DNA from: G963676655 sp963678305
Lineage (GTDB): Bacteria > Verrucomicrobiota > Lentisphaeria > Victivallales > Victivallaceae
Direction: 5' to 3'
Assembly: GCA_963678305.2 (NCBI GenBank)
Contig: CAXXVV010000017.1
Location: forward strand, 434,001-498,000
DNA length: 64,000 nucleotides
Positions 26,575 through 36,225 of the stretch are shown here, one piece after another. The notes beneath the pieces are model-generated. The model was given only the letters and a program-made list of their open reading frames with translations. It was not told the origin of the DNA and ran no database searches. Positions within the stretch are counted from its first letter, which is position 1. Every line of letters begins with the position of its first letter. The translations under genes were made by a program, and so were the position numbers.

Positions 26575-27040
26575 TCGGACGAGACCGACAAAAGTCGGCA
26601 ATGCCGAATTGCTGCGAATTACGCCCTGCGTTCAACGCTTTTGAAAAACTCTGAATCGTTTTTCAAAACCATCACTCCGAGCGAATTGAACTACTTAACA
26701 CGCAATAAATTGCGTAACTTACTTTCGCAGCTTGCGGCGACCAACGCTCCTGCGTTGGATCCAGTCCGGCAACGTGCCGGGGCGGAATAATGTAAAATTT
26801 TTCTTTCTTTTTTACTTTTGTCGTGGCCGTCTAATCGGTCACTCGGTTGGCCGGCAACTCATGCCCTCCGCACAACGTCTTTGATTTAAGCAGCAACGAG
26901 CTTGAAATCAAAAACATCACTACGGGCAAAATGATGTTACTGCGGCGAACTTTGTTCGCCAACTTATTTTCGCTTCCGGCGACCAGCGGGTCGAACAAGA
27001 TTCAACGGCGAGACCTCATTCTCCGTTCGTGAAAATAAAT
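26575..27040. repeat. Two diverged copies of a hairpin-rich intergenic repeat
   Basis: The 675-bp space between the LacI gene and the RND pump has no convincing gene. Copy 1 (about 26620-26805) and copy 2 (about 26865-27020) align along their length: GCCCTGCGTTCAACGC with GCCCTCCGCACAACGTC, CATCACTCCG with CATCACTACGG, AACTTACTTTCGC with AACTTATTTTCGC, and CGGCGACCA in both. At equivalent places each forms a perfect hairpin with different bases: ACGCAAT-AA-ATTGCGT (copy 1) and GGCGAAC-TTT-GTTCGCC (26944-26960, copy 2). Copy 1 ends with CCAACGC-TCCT-GCGTTGG and CCGGCA-ACG-TGCCGG, which recur at 17.5 kb. Confidence 0.65.
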
Positions 27041-27142
27041 ATATTCCATCAACGGAATTTCTTCCGCTGACAGAATATAAAATATAACAAATCCAGTTTT
27101 AGCGAGTTGCGTGTCGATAAACTCAATCCGACTGCTCTTAAC

Positions 27143-30100
27143 TTAACTTTCAACTATATTTGATTTTTGTTGCTGTTTCAGAGTTTTTTTATCCGCAACT
27201 CTTTCAACAACATAATAAAAAGAAGGCAGTAAAAACAATGTCAGCAACGTGGAACTGATCAATCCCCAGACAACAATTGCCGCCAGCGGTCTCTGAACCT
27301 CTGCACCCGCTCCGCCAGACAGCAACAAAGGCAGAAGCCCAAGCAGAGTTGTCAGAGTGGTCAGAACAACCGGTCTGAAGCGGATCAACGCTCCCTCGAT
27401 AACCGCATCTTTCAAAGGAACACCTTCTTCTCTTAACTGATTGAAGTCCGCGACCAGAACCACTGCATCCTGCATGGCTATTCCAAGCAGGGCAATAAAA
27501 CCAACCGAGGCCGGAACCGAAAGAAACTGATCAGTAATCAGCAATCCAAGCACTCCACCGATCATGGCTAGCGGGACGTTCACCATAACGATCGCCGCAT
27601 GACGAATCGATTTGAAAGTCATGCTTAAAAGAATAAAAATAACGGCAATAACTATCGGCACAATAATCATCAGTTTCCGCATAGCGCGCTGCTGATTCTC
27701 AAACTGGCCTCCGAACTCGACATAGTAACCTGGCGGCAGTTTAACCCGTTCGGCAATTCTTTGTTTGATGTCTTCCACGATATGATTCAATGCCCGCCCC
27801 TGAATATTACCCTGGATGATCCATCGTCGTTGATTTTTTTCGCGATTGATCTGGACAGGCCCCTCGGTGATTTTGATATCAGCGACTTGTTTGAGCATGA
27901 TATTGTGACCATTTGCTGCTCTTATCTGAAGCTGTTCCAAAACCTCCGGAGCCTGCCGGGATTTTTCATTATAACGTAAATGAATGGCATATCGTCTAGT
28001 GTTCTGATAAATATTGCCAATATCTTTGCCGCCGACCGCAGTCTCTATCAGCTGCATAACGGAATCTCCTGACACTCCGTACCGGGCCGCTTTTTCCGGA
28101 TTAAAGATAATTTGAACCTGAGGCTGTCCATAACTTTGTTCCACCGCCAGGTCCACAATCCCGGGAATGTCTGCAATCGCTTTATGAATCTCTTCAGCCT
28201 TGGTCTTCAGCACTTCAAGATCTTCCCCGTAAAGTTTGATCGCGAAGAAAGCTTTTATACCTGACAACAATTCATCAAAAGCGTTTTGGATCGGCTGCGA
28301 AAAGTTAAGGTTGACACCTGGTAAATGTGAAAGCTCCTCCCGCAGTTTACTGATAATCTGCTTTTTGCTGTCATATCCCAGCCATTTACTATCTGGTTTC
28401 AATTCAATATGAATTTCTGCATAATTGACCGGGTGGGGATGGCTTCCGGCTTCCGGGCGACCAATTCTGGATACGGTTTCCCGGACAGGTTGAAGCTTCA
28501 TAATCCTGCGCTCGAGTTCTTTCACTGTTGCTTCCGCTTTATCCAAACTGATGGAGGGAACCATACTGACTCCTATCAGGATCGAACCTTCCTCAAGGGT
28601 CGGCATAAACTCTTTACCGACAAGAGCCATGGCCCAGATGCTCAAAGCCACCCCTATCGCCGCAGCCGCAAAAACCAGATACCTGACTTTCAAGGCCAGT
28701 TTGAGGGCCGGACGATAAACGATGTCGTCCAACCGGCGCAGAAGCTGCAGGCCGGCTTCCTTCTGAGGTTTCAACAGAATACTGCTTAGCACAGGCGCAT
28801 TCACAACGGCAGCGAATATCGATCCGAACAGTGCCAGAATAACGGCTAATGCCATTGGTTTAAACATTTTACCTTCCACGCCCTCAAGTGCGAATAAAGG
28901 AACAAATACCGCAATTATAATGATCAGAGCAAAGGCAATTGGGCGACCTACTTCACACGCAGCCTTTTCAATGATCCTGATTCGGCTAAGTTCCTTGTTT
29001 TCAGTCAGGCTGAGGCACCTGATGATATTTTCCGTAACAACAATCGAACCGTCTACCAGCATCCCCAATGCAATGGCAATACCGCCAAGCGACATTAGAT
29101 TGGCTGATATCCCCAGCATATTCATGCCGATGATCGCGACCGCTGCACAAAACGGCATTGATGAAGCCACGATCAGTGAAGCCCGGAAGTTTCCCAGAAA
29201 CAGAAACAGTACGATCATCACCAGAACAATGCCCTGCAACAAAGCGTTCTTCACAGTATCGGTGGCATTGTTGACCAGGTCTGCCTGAGCGTAATACGGC
29301 ACCAGCTTTACACCGGACGGCAAATTATGTTGCAGCTCTTCTATCTTCCGGTAAAGCGATGAAATAACCTCAGAAGTGTTTTTTCCGTAAAGTTTCAACA
29401 CCAGGCCGGAGACGATCTCCTCTTTTCCGTTGTGCGTCACCACGCCACGTCGGAGTTCACGACCGTATTCGACAGTTGCGACATCTTTGACATGAACAGG
29501 GATACCCCCGGTTTCTTTAACGGTTATATCCTCAATATCCGTCAGGTTTCGCAACAAACCGATTCCTCGAACCAGGTATTCTTCGGAACCTATGACCAGA
29601 TATTGACCTCCGACATTCCGGTTATTATTATTGACCGCGTCAACGATATCATTAATTGCAATGTTGTATTTGTATAGTTTGTCCGGATCAAGTTTGATCT
29701 GATATTGCAAAACATGCCCGCCCATCGACAAAATACTGGTTACTCCCGGAACAGTCTGGAGCTGATACTTCACAACCCAGTCGTTTAATTCGCGCAAATA
29801 TGTATTCAGGTCCTTGCCGCCGGTATCGACTTCTCCGTCCGCTTTCAGATAATAGATAAAAACTTGCCCGAGCCCGCTTGATATTGGACCAAGTTCAGGC
29901 TTTGCCAGTCCTTGCGGCAACTGGTCCACGACGCTGTTCAAACGCTCTGAAACAAGCTGCCTGGCAAAGTAGATATCGACATTATCTTTGAAATAAACAT
30001 AGATCACTGCCATACCGAAGGCGGAAGTGGATTTTACCAGGGTAACGTCCGGCAATCCATTCATAGCCGACTCTATCGGACAGGCAATCAGACGCTCAAT

Positions 30101-30280
30101 TTCTTCCGGAGCCATCCCCGGAGCCTCGGCGAATATCGGCACCATGACCGGAGAAATATCAGGGAATGCATCAATCGGCATTTGCCTGTATTTATAGATA
30201 CCGAAAACGACCACTGCCACCAACCCGAGAATCACGATGGTCCGGTAATGTAAAAAAGTTTTGATCATTGAGTTGAACAT
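27143..30280 (-). CDS. Heavy-metal efflux RND transporter (CzcA/CusA family)
   Basis: 1045 residues from ATG 30280, preferred over an ATG seven codons upstream because AGAGGAAA stands just before it. It is a typical HME-RND pump with 12 helices and two large periplasmic loops. The N terminus is VAVVVFGIYKYRQMPIDAFPDISPVMV, and the central helix 4 carries GGIAIALGMLVDGSIVVTENI (acid near 410) used for proton coupling. Methionine clusters characteristic of Cu/Ag pumps are not obvious, so Zn/Co/Ni/Cd is slightly more likely, but the substrate is not settled. It follows the adaptor gene directly. No outer-membrane factor gene is in the cluster, so a channel encoded elsewhere must be used. Confidence 0.92.
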   Translation of the reverse strand: MFNSMIKTFLHYRTIVILGLVAVVVFGIYKYRQMPIDAFPDISPVMVPIFAEAPGMAPEEIERLIACPIESAMNGLPDVTLVKSTSAFGMAVIYVYFKDNVDIYFARQLVSERLNSVVDQLPQGLAKPELGPISSGLGQVFIYYLKADGEVDTGGKDLNTYLRELNDWVVKYQLQTVPGVTSILSMGGHVLQYQIKLDPDKLYKYNIAINDIVDAVNNNNRNVGGQYLVIGSEEYLVRGIGLLRNLTDIEDITVKETGGIPVHVKDVATVEYGRELRRGVVTHNGKEEIVSGLVLKLYGKNTSEVISSLYRKIEELQHNLPSGVKLVPYYAQADLVNNATDTVKNALLQGIVLVMIVLFLFLGNFRASLIVASSMPFCAAVAIIGMNMLGISANLMSLGGIAIALGMLVDGSIVVTENIIRCLSLTENKELSRIRIIEKAACEVGRPIAFALIIIIAVFVPLFALEGVEGKMFKPMALAVILALFGSIFAAVVNAPVLSSILLKPQKEAGLQLLRRLDDIVYRPALKLALKVRYLVFAAAAIGVALSIWAMALVGKEFMPTLEEGSILIGVSMVPSISLDKAEATVKELERRIMKLQPVRETVSRIGRPEAGSHPHPVNYAEIHIELKPDSKWLGYDSKKQIISKLREELSHLPGVNLNFSQPIQNAFDELLSGIKAFFAIKLYGEDLEVLKTKAEEIHKAIADIPGIVDLAVEQSYGQPQVQIIFNPEKAARYGVSGDSVMQLIETAVGGKDIGNIYQNTRRYAIHLRYNEKSRQAPEVLEQLQIRAANGHNIMLKQVADIKITEGPVQINREKNQRRWIIQGNIQGRALNHIVEDIKQRIAERVKLPPGYYVEFGGQFENQQRAMRKLMIIVPIVIAVIFILLSMTFKSIRHAAIVMVNVPLAMIGGVLGLLITDQFLSVPASVGFIALLGIAMQDAVVLVADFNQLREEGVPLKDAVIEGALIRFRPVVLTTLTTLLGLLPLLLSGGAGAEVQRPLAAIVVWGLISSTLLTLFLLPSFYYVVERVADKKTLKQQQKSNIVES

Positions 30281-30297
30281 TGTGATTTCCTCTCTGA

Positions 30298-31689
30298 TCA
30301 ATGACCATGTCCGGCATGGGGGTCCATACCGCTGGTAATCATTACGGCCTTAAGTTCGAAAGCGCCGCTGGAAACATATTTGTCTCCGGGATGAATGCCC
30401 GAAATTATTTCAATAAAACCGTTATTGCTGCGTCCGGTTATTACCGGAACCGCCTTGAAGCCATGCTCTTCTGGAACAAACACTACTTTTTCACCGGCCA
30501 GTAATATGACTGCGGAGCGCGACACCACGACTGTTTTATCTTTTCCACTCAAAGATATAACACCAGTGGCATATAGTCCCGGCTTCAAGCGTCCGGAGCT
30601 GTTGTCAAGCGGCACCCTTACCAGAACGGTCCGCGTCCCAGGTTGAAAACTCGGCGCAATATAGGAAATTTTGCCATTGATATCTGGAAAACCCTCTCCT
30701 AACCTCACCATTACCGGCATCCCCTTTCTCAATTTTGGCAAATCACTTTGACGCGCGTTCAGGTCAAGCCATAATACCGACAAATCGGCAATTACAAAAG
30801 GGATTTTGGTGTTGTCGTCAGCATAATTCTCTCCAATCGTAATCTTTTTATTGATAACCGTTCCGCCAATCGGAGACTTCATTATATAGCTGGTGCATAT
30901 CTCATCTTTATGATGAGAATGACTGACGCTGGAAACTGGTTCAAATCCGAGAGAAGCCAGTTTATCTTCAGCCCGATGACGTGCGACGCGGGCACTGGCG
31001 TATTCCTGCCTGGCCTTGATATAGTCCATCTCTGAAACAGCTTTGCTTTTGCGTAACTTACTTTTAATTTCAAATTCCGCCCTGGATTTATCCTCCAACT
31101 CCAATGCGGACTGATATTCGGCATTAAGCTCCCCCAGTTTGTGGCTTTGCAGTTCAGCCAAAGCTTCGCCGGCCTTGACCACCTCGCCTTCTTTTTTGAG
31201 GATTTTGATTACAAATCCCGGCATCCGCGGCATAATCTGGGCCATCCGCTCCCGGTTAAACTTTACTTCTCCAGGAAGAAATATTTTTGTTTTCAAATCT
31301 CCGGCTTCAGCTTTAGATATCTTCAGTTTTACCGTTTTGCGCTGTTCCGGAGTCAGAGAAATAATACTGCCGTTTTCTTCATGTTCATGTCCGGAATGAT
31401 TGCTTTCCATATTTGCAGTTTTTTCCTTGTCATGTTCTTTTTCAGCATGGCCTTTATCATGCTCTTTGGCGGCATGCTCATGTCCGGAATGATCGTCTCC
31501 AGGCTGTCCTTTATCACTGGATAAGTGGGCGTTATGATCGTGTTTTTCATGGCAATCGTTATGTCCTGAGTGATTGCTGATAACTTTTCCGCCTGATTCG
31601 TGAATAGCTGGTCGCGTTATTTTTTCATCGGCTCTTCCTGCCTGGATGAATATAAATAAAATAAATATAATTTGTATGTGTCTTGTCAT
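30298..31689 (-). CDS. Efflux RND periplasmic adaptor (CzcB/CusB family) with His-rich N terminus
   Basis: 463 residues from ATG 31689, which gives a clean signal peptide (IQIIFILFIFIQAGRA). Residues about 35-105 are extraordinarily rich in His, Asp and Glu (repeated HSGHEH and KEHDK units) and should bind several metal ions in the periplasm. After that come the membrane-fusion-protein parts: barrel-sandwich start KTKIFLPGEVKFNRERMAQI and PRMPGFVIKILKKEGEVVKAGEALAEL, a helical hairpin (about 180-245), and the second half with SPIGGTVINKKITIGENY. It ends in a further HAGHGH tail. It is encoded directly before the pump and links it to an outer-membrane channel. The His-rich arm probably captures metal and delivers it. 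Confidence 0.92.
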   Translation of the reverse strand: MTRHIQIIFILFIFIQAGRADEKITRPAIHESGGKVISNHSGHNDCHEKHDHNAHLSSDKGQPGDDHSGHEHAAKEHDKGHAEKEHDKEKTANMESNHSGHEHEENGSIISLTPEQRKTVKLKISKAEAGDLKTKIFLPGEVKFNRERMAQIMPRMPGFVIKILKKEGEVVKAGEALAELQSHKLGELNAEYQSALELEDKSRAEFEIKSKLRKSKAVSEMDYIKARQEYASARVARHRAEDKLASLGFEPVSSVSHSHHKDEICTSYIMKSPIGGTVINKKITIGENYADDNTKIPFVIADLSVLWLDLNARQSDLPKLRKGMPVMVRLGEGFPDINGKISYIAPSFQPGTRTVLVRVPLDNSSGRLKPGLYATGVISLSGKDKTVVVSRSAVILLAGEKVVFVPEEHGFKAVPVITGRSNNGFIEIISGIHPGDKYVSSGAFELKAVMITSGMDPHAGHGH

Positions 31690-31785
31690 TTTCAATACAA
31701 TCCTTGATTCCTGATTAATAAATATCCCGTATGATGATACAGTTTGTGCCTGAAGCAACGTTTTTGGTAAGATTAAAAAAGGAAA

Positions 31786-32166
31786 TCAGGACCGAATTAT
31801 AACAGAGGCAAGAAATCTTTGTGGAAAGTTTTCACGTTTGAGTTTGGAAAATACTTCGACTGGCAAGCAATAAAGCGATTTCTTCCGCTCAAAACATATT
31901 ACTACGGGTTCCTGCTTTACATGATTATTGCGCTTTTTTCCGGAAAGTTTGCCGCAGTCCCGGTTGTCAATAGGTTTGTGTGAGCCATGACAGTCATTAC
32001 ACCATAAGCACGAGTCATCGCAATGCGATACATGCAGACTCATTGCAGTCACACAGCGATGGACAATATTTGCGTCACTGTGTTTATTCACAGAACCGGC
32101 AAACACTCCCAGCCAGATCATACAAAGAGTAAAGGTTACTACAATATATTTACTTATCACATTCAT
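31786..32166 (-). CDS. Small exported Cys/His-rich protein of the metal efflux operon
   Basis: 126 residues with a signal peptide (VVTFTLCMIWLGVFAGS). The mature part has a cluster of likely metal ligands: HRCVTAMSLHVSHCDDSC, LWCNDCHGSH and NRDCG, followed by a basic tail. I do not recognise a named family, although small Cys/His-rich exported proteins are common at the head of metal-efflux operons. It is transcribed in the same direction as the adaptor and pump and may be the first gene of that operon. A role in metal binding or sensing in the periplasm is an inference from the ligands and the position. Confidence 0.6.
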   Translation of the reverse strand: MNVISKYIVVTFTLCMIWLGVFAGSVNKHSDANIVHRCVTAMSLHVSHCDDSCLWCNDCHGSHKPIDNRDCGKLSGKKRNNHVKQEPVVICFERKKSLYCLPVEVFSKLKRENFPQRFLASVIIRS

Positions 32167-32382
32167 TATATAATCAAAAAAGTATTCTCAATCCTGTATT
32201 TATTAAGAAAAAAACCAACAGTTATTTATTAAAAAGACAATAAATTCCGATATTTGTTCCAACAAAAAGTCAGTATAATATTTCTATATTCAATTCCAGG
32301 AAGCGGGTTGGATGATAAATAAATTGGTAACACACGAATATTCAAACAGGTCAGCCGGCCGGCTTTTTCTGATTAAAAAGAT

Positions 32383-33360
32383 TTATATTTTGCGGCACGA
32401 ATCCCGCTCCACTATCTCGCCTGCGATACGGGTGATTTTGCAGGGGGAGCCAGGATTGTCCAGCCGCTGTAAAATTGATGAGATCAACGCGGCATCAAGT
32501 TTATCAGTGTTGAGCGCGTATGAAGTTAATTTAGGATTCAGAAATTCACAAATTTCCCAATTGCCGGCTCCAATAATTGAAACTTCGTCAGGAATCGTAA
32601 TACCAAGCTCATTCGCCTTATAGCAGGCGCCTTGAGCAATAATATCGTTTTCAGCAATTACCAGAGTCGGTCTGTTCCGGCATTCCATGATGTCCGCAAA
32701 TCGTTTGAACCCTGAACTGAACTTCCCGTCAGCGTATTTCATCCACTCTTTTCTCATTTCAAGACCATGCAGCGGAGCTTGTTCCAAAAAGTATTTAAAA
32801 GATAAATTCTGATTCGCGCTCTTACAGTTTCCAATATAACCTATTTTTCGATGATTTAATTTCCTGGCGTAAGCAATAATTTTTTCCGTATAATCTTTAT
32901 AATCGATGATAACGCAGTCGTAGTTTGTTTTTTGCTGTTCATATAAAGCAATTGGTATACGCTCTTTTTCAAGGCACGGATGATAATACCAGCAAATCAG
33001 GGCGTCAACCCCGAGACTGATAACTTCGTTTATGGTGTTTGGAACTTCCTCGACCGACCTCCAGAAGCCGAACACAACGTAATATTTCAGGTCGTTCAAC
33101 TGACTCTGCAAATTGGCGATTCTCATCCCGTAACTGTGGACTGACGGAGCAGGCATGGCAATGCCGATAGTCTTTTTCTCCCTCGTTCGCAACTGCCTTG
33201 CCGCATGGTTGATCCGGAAATTATGTTTTCTGGCCAAATCCAAAATCATCTTATGGCGCTCAGGACTTATCCGCCCCTCGGCCTTATTATTCAGGACCAG
33301 GGATATCATGCTTTGCGATACCCCGGCCAGCTTCGCCAGTTCATTCATTGTCATTGACAA
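32383..33360 (-). CDS. LacI-family transcriptional regulator
   Basis: 325 residues. The DNA-binding domain is at the very N terminus (MNELAKLAGVSQSMISLVLNN, about 5-25), followed by a hinge and a ligand-binding domain with KTIGIAMPAPSVHSYGMRI, LVIAENDIIAQGACYKANELGI and PDEVSIIGAGNWEICEFLNPKLTSY. It is a normal-length regulator, slightly short at the C terminus. It lies downstream of the toroid-protein and fucosidase genes on the same strand, and probably controls that locus or a distant sugar operon. A palindrome with central CG in the upstream region suggests self-regulation. Confidence 0.85.
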   Translation of the reverse strand: MSMTMNELAKLAGVSQSMISLVLNNKAEGRISPERHKMILDLARKHNFRINHAARQLRTREKKTIGIAMPAPSVHSYGMRIANLQSQLNDLKYYVVFGFWRSVEEVPNTINEVISLGVDALICWYYHPCLEKERIPIALYEQQKTNYDCVIIDYKDYTEKIIAYARKLNHRKIGYIGNCKSANQNLSFKYFLEQAPLHGLEMRKEWMKYADGKFSSGFKRFADIMECRNRPTLVIAENDIIAQGACYKANELGITIPDEVSIIGAGNWEICEFLNPKLTSYALNTDKLDAALISSILQRLDNPGSPCKITRIAGEIVERDSCRKI

Positions 33361-33376
33361 AAATCCTCAAAAAACA

Positions 33377-33390
33377 GTTATACGTATGAC
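33377..33390. promoter_or_regulatory. LacI-type operator-like palindrome
   Basis: GTTATACGTATGAC, palindromic at 12 of 14 positions with a central CG, located 17 bp before the ATG of the LacI gene at 33360. It would overlap the promoter or leader and fits autoregulation. Confidence 0.5.
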
Positions 33391-33519
33391 ACTATGCAAA
33401 AATATAACTTTTTTTGATTTTGTCAAATTAGCAGGATGCAAATATCCGTCCGAGAAAAAGAATTAACAACCGTCCCGCTTTCGGAACGGCTGTTATAGAA
33501 ATTACCCTATGGTATGACA

Positions 33520-33545
33520 ATCCCCGGTTTTACAAGACCGGGGAT
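33520..33545. terminator. Strong hairpin after the secreted toroid protein gene
   Basis: Perfect 9-bp stem ATCCCCGGT/ACCGGGGAT with an 8-nt loop, just beyond the 3' end of the 890-residue gene. A T-run is weak on both strands. A second, imperfect hairpin lies at about 33468-33496. Confidence 0.5.
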
Positions 33546-33551
33546 ATTTAA

Positions 33552-36224
33552 TTACAAGCTTATGGAAATGTCAATTTTGCCTTCTGCCGGCAATTTGATC
33601 CTCAATGCCTTGATGGTGTAATTAGGGGTCGGCAGTTTTTCAGATAAGACCGACTTAATGGATTTATCTAAACCGATATTGATACTTGCGCCGTTTGAGG
33701 TAAGGATGCAGCCGCCGTTCGGAGAAGGCTTGATTGTCGAATCCTTGTCGAAGAACAACGGCAGGTTGACCCAGGTTTCTTTGAGCTTGCCCGGAGTCAC
33801 AGCAACGCTGATCTTCATGCCCCGACCAGACTTGAGGTCATACCGCCATGATACCTTGGCGCCTGTTTTCATTATTTCAGATTCCACCTGGAATACTCGA
33901 TCCTTTTTCAGCCACTTCATCTGCGACCTGCGGGTTCCGGAATAATAGAGTTTTCCGGCATTGTCAAAGCCGTATACACATGAGAAGGTCAAGTCATTGA
34001 TTCCATTGACCCGGTTATAGGACTTGTTCTTCATGGCACACAGAATCGCCCCGGACTTCTTATTGCATAAGAAGGTCGGACCACCGCCGAAGATGCCGGT
34101 CAGGCGTTTATTTTTGTTGGCGCCGACAACATCCCAGAAAACAATCCCGTAAATACCGTTCAGATTCCAGGCCACCTGTCCGGGCAATTCCCAAACCTTA
34201 CCGGGCTGATCCACCGGTAGAACTCCTTTCGACCTGCACTCGGGCAGCTTATAAGCGTCATACACTTCCGCGGTCCAACCGCCCATAAAATTCCTCATTT
34301 TAAAAGCCCCTCCCTTACGCGGAACCATCTCTTTGATCAAAGTCATGGCCCATTCGTCCGTATTTGCCAGATGCGGGAATACCGACGCCGGATAGGCTGC
34401 TTTACCGGGACGCGTTGTCAGCTTAAAACGGGTCAGGCTGAGCGGAAATTCCGCCTTTGCGATGTAATCACCGGGATAGCTCGGAAATGCCAGCAGCGAC
34501 AACGTCCGGCAGTTGAAACTGCTGGGACAAACAAAGCCGCCATTGGGCTGGGTGACCCAATAGAAGCTTTTGAAATAAAGGTTCTTCGCGATCATATCAT
34601 GCAATTTCTTCACAAGTTTCGGATCGGCCCCTTCGAGGTCTTTGTATTTGTAATATAGATTGACCATAGTGAACGCGCTGAGATGATCGTAATTGCCATC
34701 CGGACCATACTCTTCCAAATAGAACCCGGTCGGATGCTGACCATATTTGGAGTCGGGACCGAAAGCACCGTCGGCAAAAGCATTCAGATAAGTTTCAGCA
34801 TATTTCAGGAAACGTTTTTCACCGGTAGCCAGATAAGCGTAGAACAAACCGGAGATGACATGCGACCACTGGTTTGATTCATAAGCCCGGAAATTGACCA
34901 TTTTATCTCCGACGGCCTTTACCGCCTCAATCCAGACTTTACGCTGTTCTGGAGTTAGTTTGTCTTTGAGCAGGAACAACGGCAATGCCAGCGCCCCATT
35001 GTAAGAAAAAAACGCATGGGTCATCGGATAACTGTTCCGCTCCAGCGTTCCTTCGCGTAAAATATCATCACCCTGCATTGACGCGATATGGTAGAAGGCG
35101 GCCAAAACTCCACGGTTAAGCAGTTGCTGATTATTATATCCCGGATTCATTTTCCCGGGCAGAGCGACCGCACCGGCGATACCGGAAGCATCAAACGGGG
35201 ACAATACGCCGCCATTCAGAAAGCTGTCCCAGCGCACTTTGCGAGTAGCGGGATCACAATTAGCTCCGTAGAACGGAGAGGCCGGATCTAGTACCTGACC
35301 AGCCAGTGTGGAATCGATTGAGGAAAGCACACCGTATTTACCATAGAACAGCGCCTCCAATCGTGGATTCTTCAAATCGGCGGGAACATTCGCCGGGAAA
35401 TTCAGTTGAACCTTGAGTTCTGCCGGTTTCATTGCGGTCATTACCTTGCGAGCCCTGGCCTGCAGCGGTCCGGCGGTGATCAGGCCCGAGGCCTCAACCG
35501 TACCGCCCTTGAGTATCAACGCGGCTTTTTCAGTAGGACACAGCAAACCGGGTACGCCATCAAAAGCAATCGCATCCCCCTCGCAATTTTTTAAATCCAC
35601 CGTTACAACTTTTCCGGCAGGCGGATTCTGCTCGACTGTCAGGTAACGTCTGGATTTACGGGTTACTCCAAGCGTCTTGCCGCTGTATATCATTTTCGGC
35701 TGCTCTTTTTTTGAGCCCCAGGTCACCATGATAACCTTCTTGACGGTTTCAGGTAAATAAAGATACATTTTTTGCGGCATTGTCTTTGAAACAGTCATCC
35801 CCATTTCGCCGCGGATACCCCAGTTCTCAGTTGCCGGGAACTTGATGGTAAAGTCATCGTTTTGACGCCCGCCTGAAACCGAAAAACGCCAGATACCGGA
35901 TTTGCCGGCTGGAATGTTAATGGTATATTTCTCAGTTGCCGTTTTCTGCGCGGAAATTATCTTCGAGACAACTTCATCACCGTTTGGAGCAAAAACTTTT
36001 ATCAGACAAAACGGTTCCAGTCTTTCGCCTGACGGCTTGCCGGTAGTACGTTCTATAATGATTTCCGAAGGAGACTTAGCGTATTTGGCCAGTACCCCGA
36101 AACCGCTGTTGTTTCCGGCCAAATAAAACATCTTTGTTTTTTGCGTGATCATGCCGACATCACCGGCAATCAACTGTAATGCCCCCAAAATTCCGGCCAG
36201 ACCAAATAATCTTTTCAGCTTCAT
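33552..36224 (-). CDS. Secreted alpha/alpha-toroid polysaccharide lyase-like protein
   Basis: 890 residues with a signal peptide (GLAGILGALQLIAG). The first 250 residues are beta-rich. The middle, about 340-600, is helical with motifs like those in heparinase- and alginate-lyase-type toroids: NQWSHVISGLFYAYLATGEKRF and GFYLEEYGPDGNYDHLSAFT, where Tyr and His could be catalytic. The rest, about 650-890, is a beta-sandwich typical of the same enzymes. I infer a periplasmic or extracellular lyase or hydrolase of an acidic or fucosylated polysaccharide, but the family number is not assigned. Its ATG is one base after the stop of the GH29-like gene, with GAGGA as the ribosome binding site. Confidence 0.5.
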   Translation of the reverse strand: MKLKRLFGLAGILGALQLIAGDVGMITQKTKMFYLAGNNSGFGVLAKYAKSPSEIIIERTTGKPSGERLEPFCLIKVFAPNGDEVVSKIISAQKTATEKYTINIPAGKSGIWRFSVSGGRQNDDFTIKFPATENWGIRGEMGMTVSKTMPQKMYLYLPETVKKVIMVTWGSKKEQPKMIYSGKTLGVTRKSRRYLTVEQNPPAGKVVTVDLKNCEGDAIAFDGVPGLLCPTEKAALILKGGTVEASGLITAGPLQARARKVMTAMKPAELKVQLNFPANVPADLKNPRLEALFYGKYGVLSSIDSTLAGQVLDPASPFYGANCDPATRKVRWDSFLNGGVLSPFDASGIAGAVALPGKMNPGYNNQQLLNRGVLAAFYHIASMQGDDILREGTLERNSYPMTHAFFSYNGALALPLFLLKDKLTPEQRKVWIEAVKAVGDKMVNFRAYESNQWSHVISGLFYAYLATGEKRFLKYAETYLNAFADGAFGPDSKYGQHPTGFYLEEYGPDGNYDHLSAFTMVNLYYKYKDLEGADPKLVKKLHDMIAKNLYFKSFYWVTQPNGGFVCPSSFNCRTLSLLAFPSYPGDYIAKAEFPLSLTRFKLTTRPGKAAYPASVFPHLANTDEWAMTLIKEMVPRKGGAFKMRNFMGGWTAEVYDAYKLPECRSKGVLPVDQPGKVWELPGQVAWNLNGIYGIVFWDVVGANKNKRLTGIFGGGPTFLCNKKSGAILCAMKNKSYNRVNGINDLTFSCVYGFDNAGKLYYSGTRRSQMKWLKKDRVFQVESEIMKTGAKVSWRYDLKSGRGMKISVAVTPGKLKETWVNLPLFFDKDSTIKPSPNGGCILTSNGASINIGLDKSIKSVLSEKLPTPNYTIKALRIKLPAEGKIDISISL

Positions 36225-36225
36225 A

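Noticed and set aside
26847..27032. A 61-codon frame in the gap before the RND pump
   Set aside because: It lies inside the diverged hairpin repeat. A loosely similar frame exists in the neighbouring copy, but at 17.5 kb the frame is not kept, and perfect hairpins explain the conservation better.
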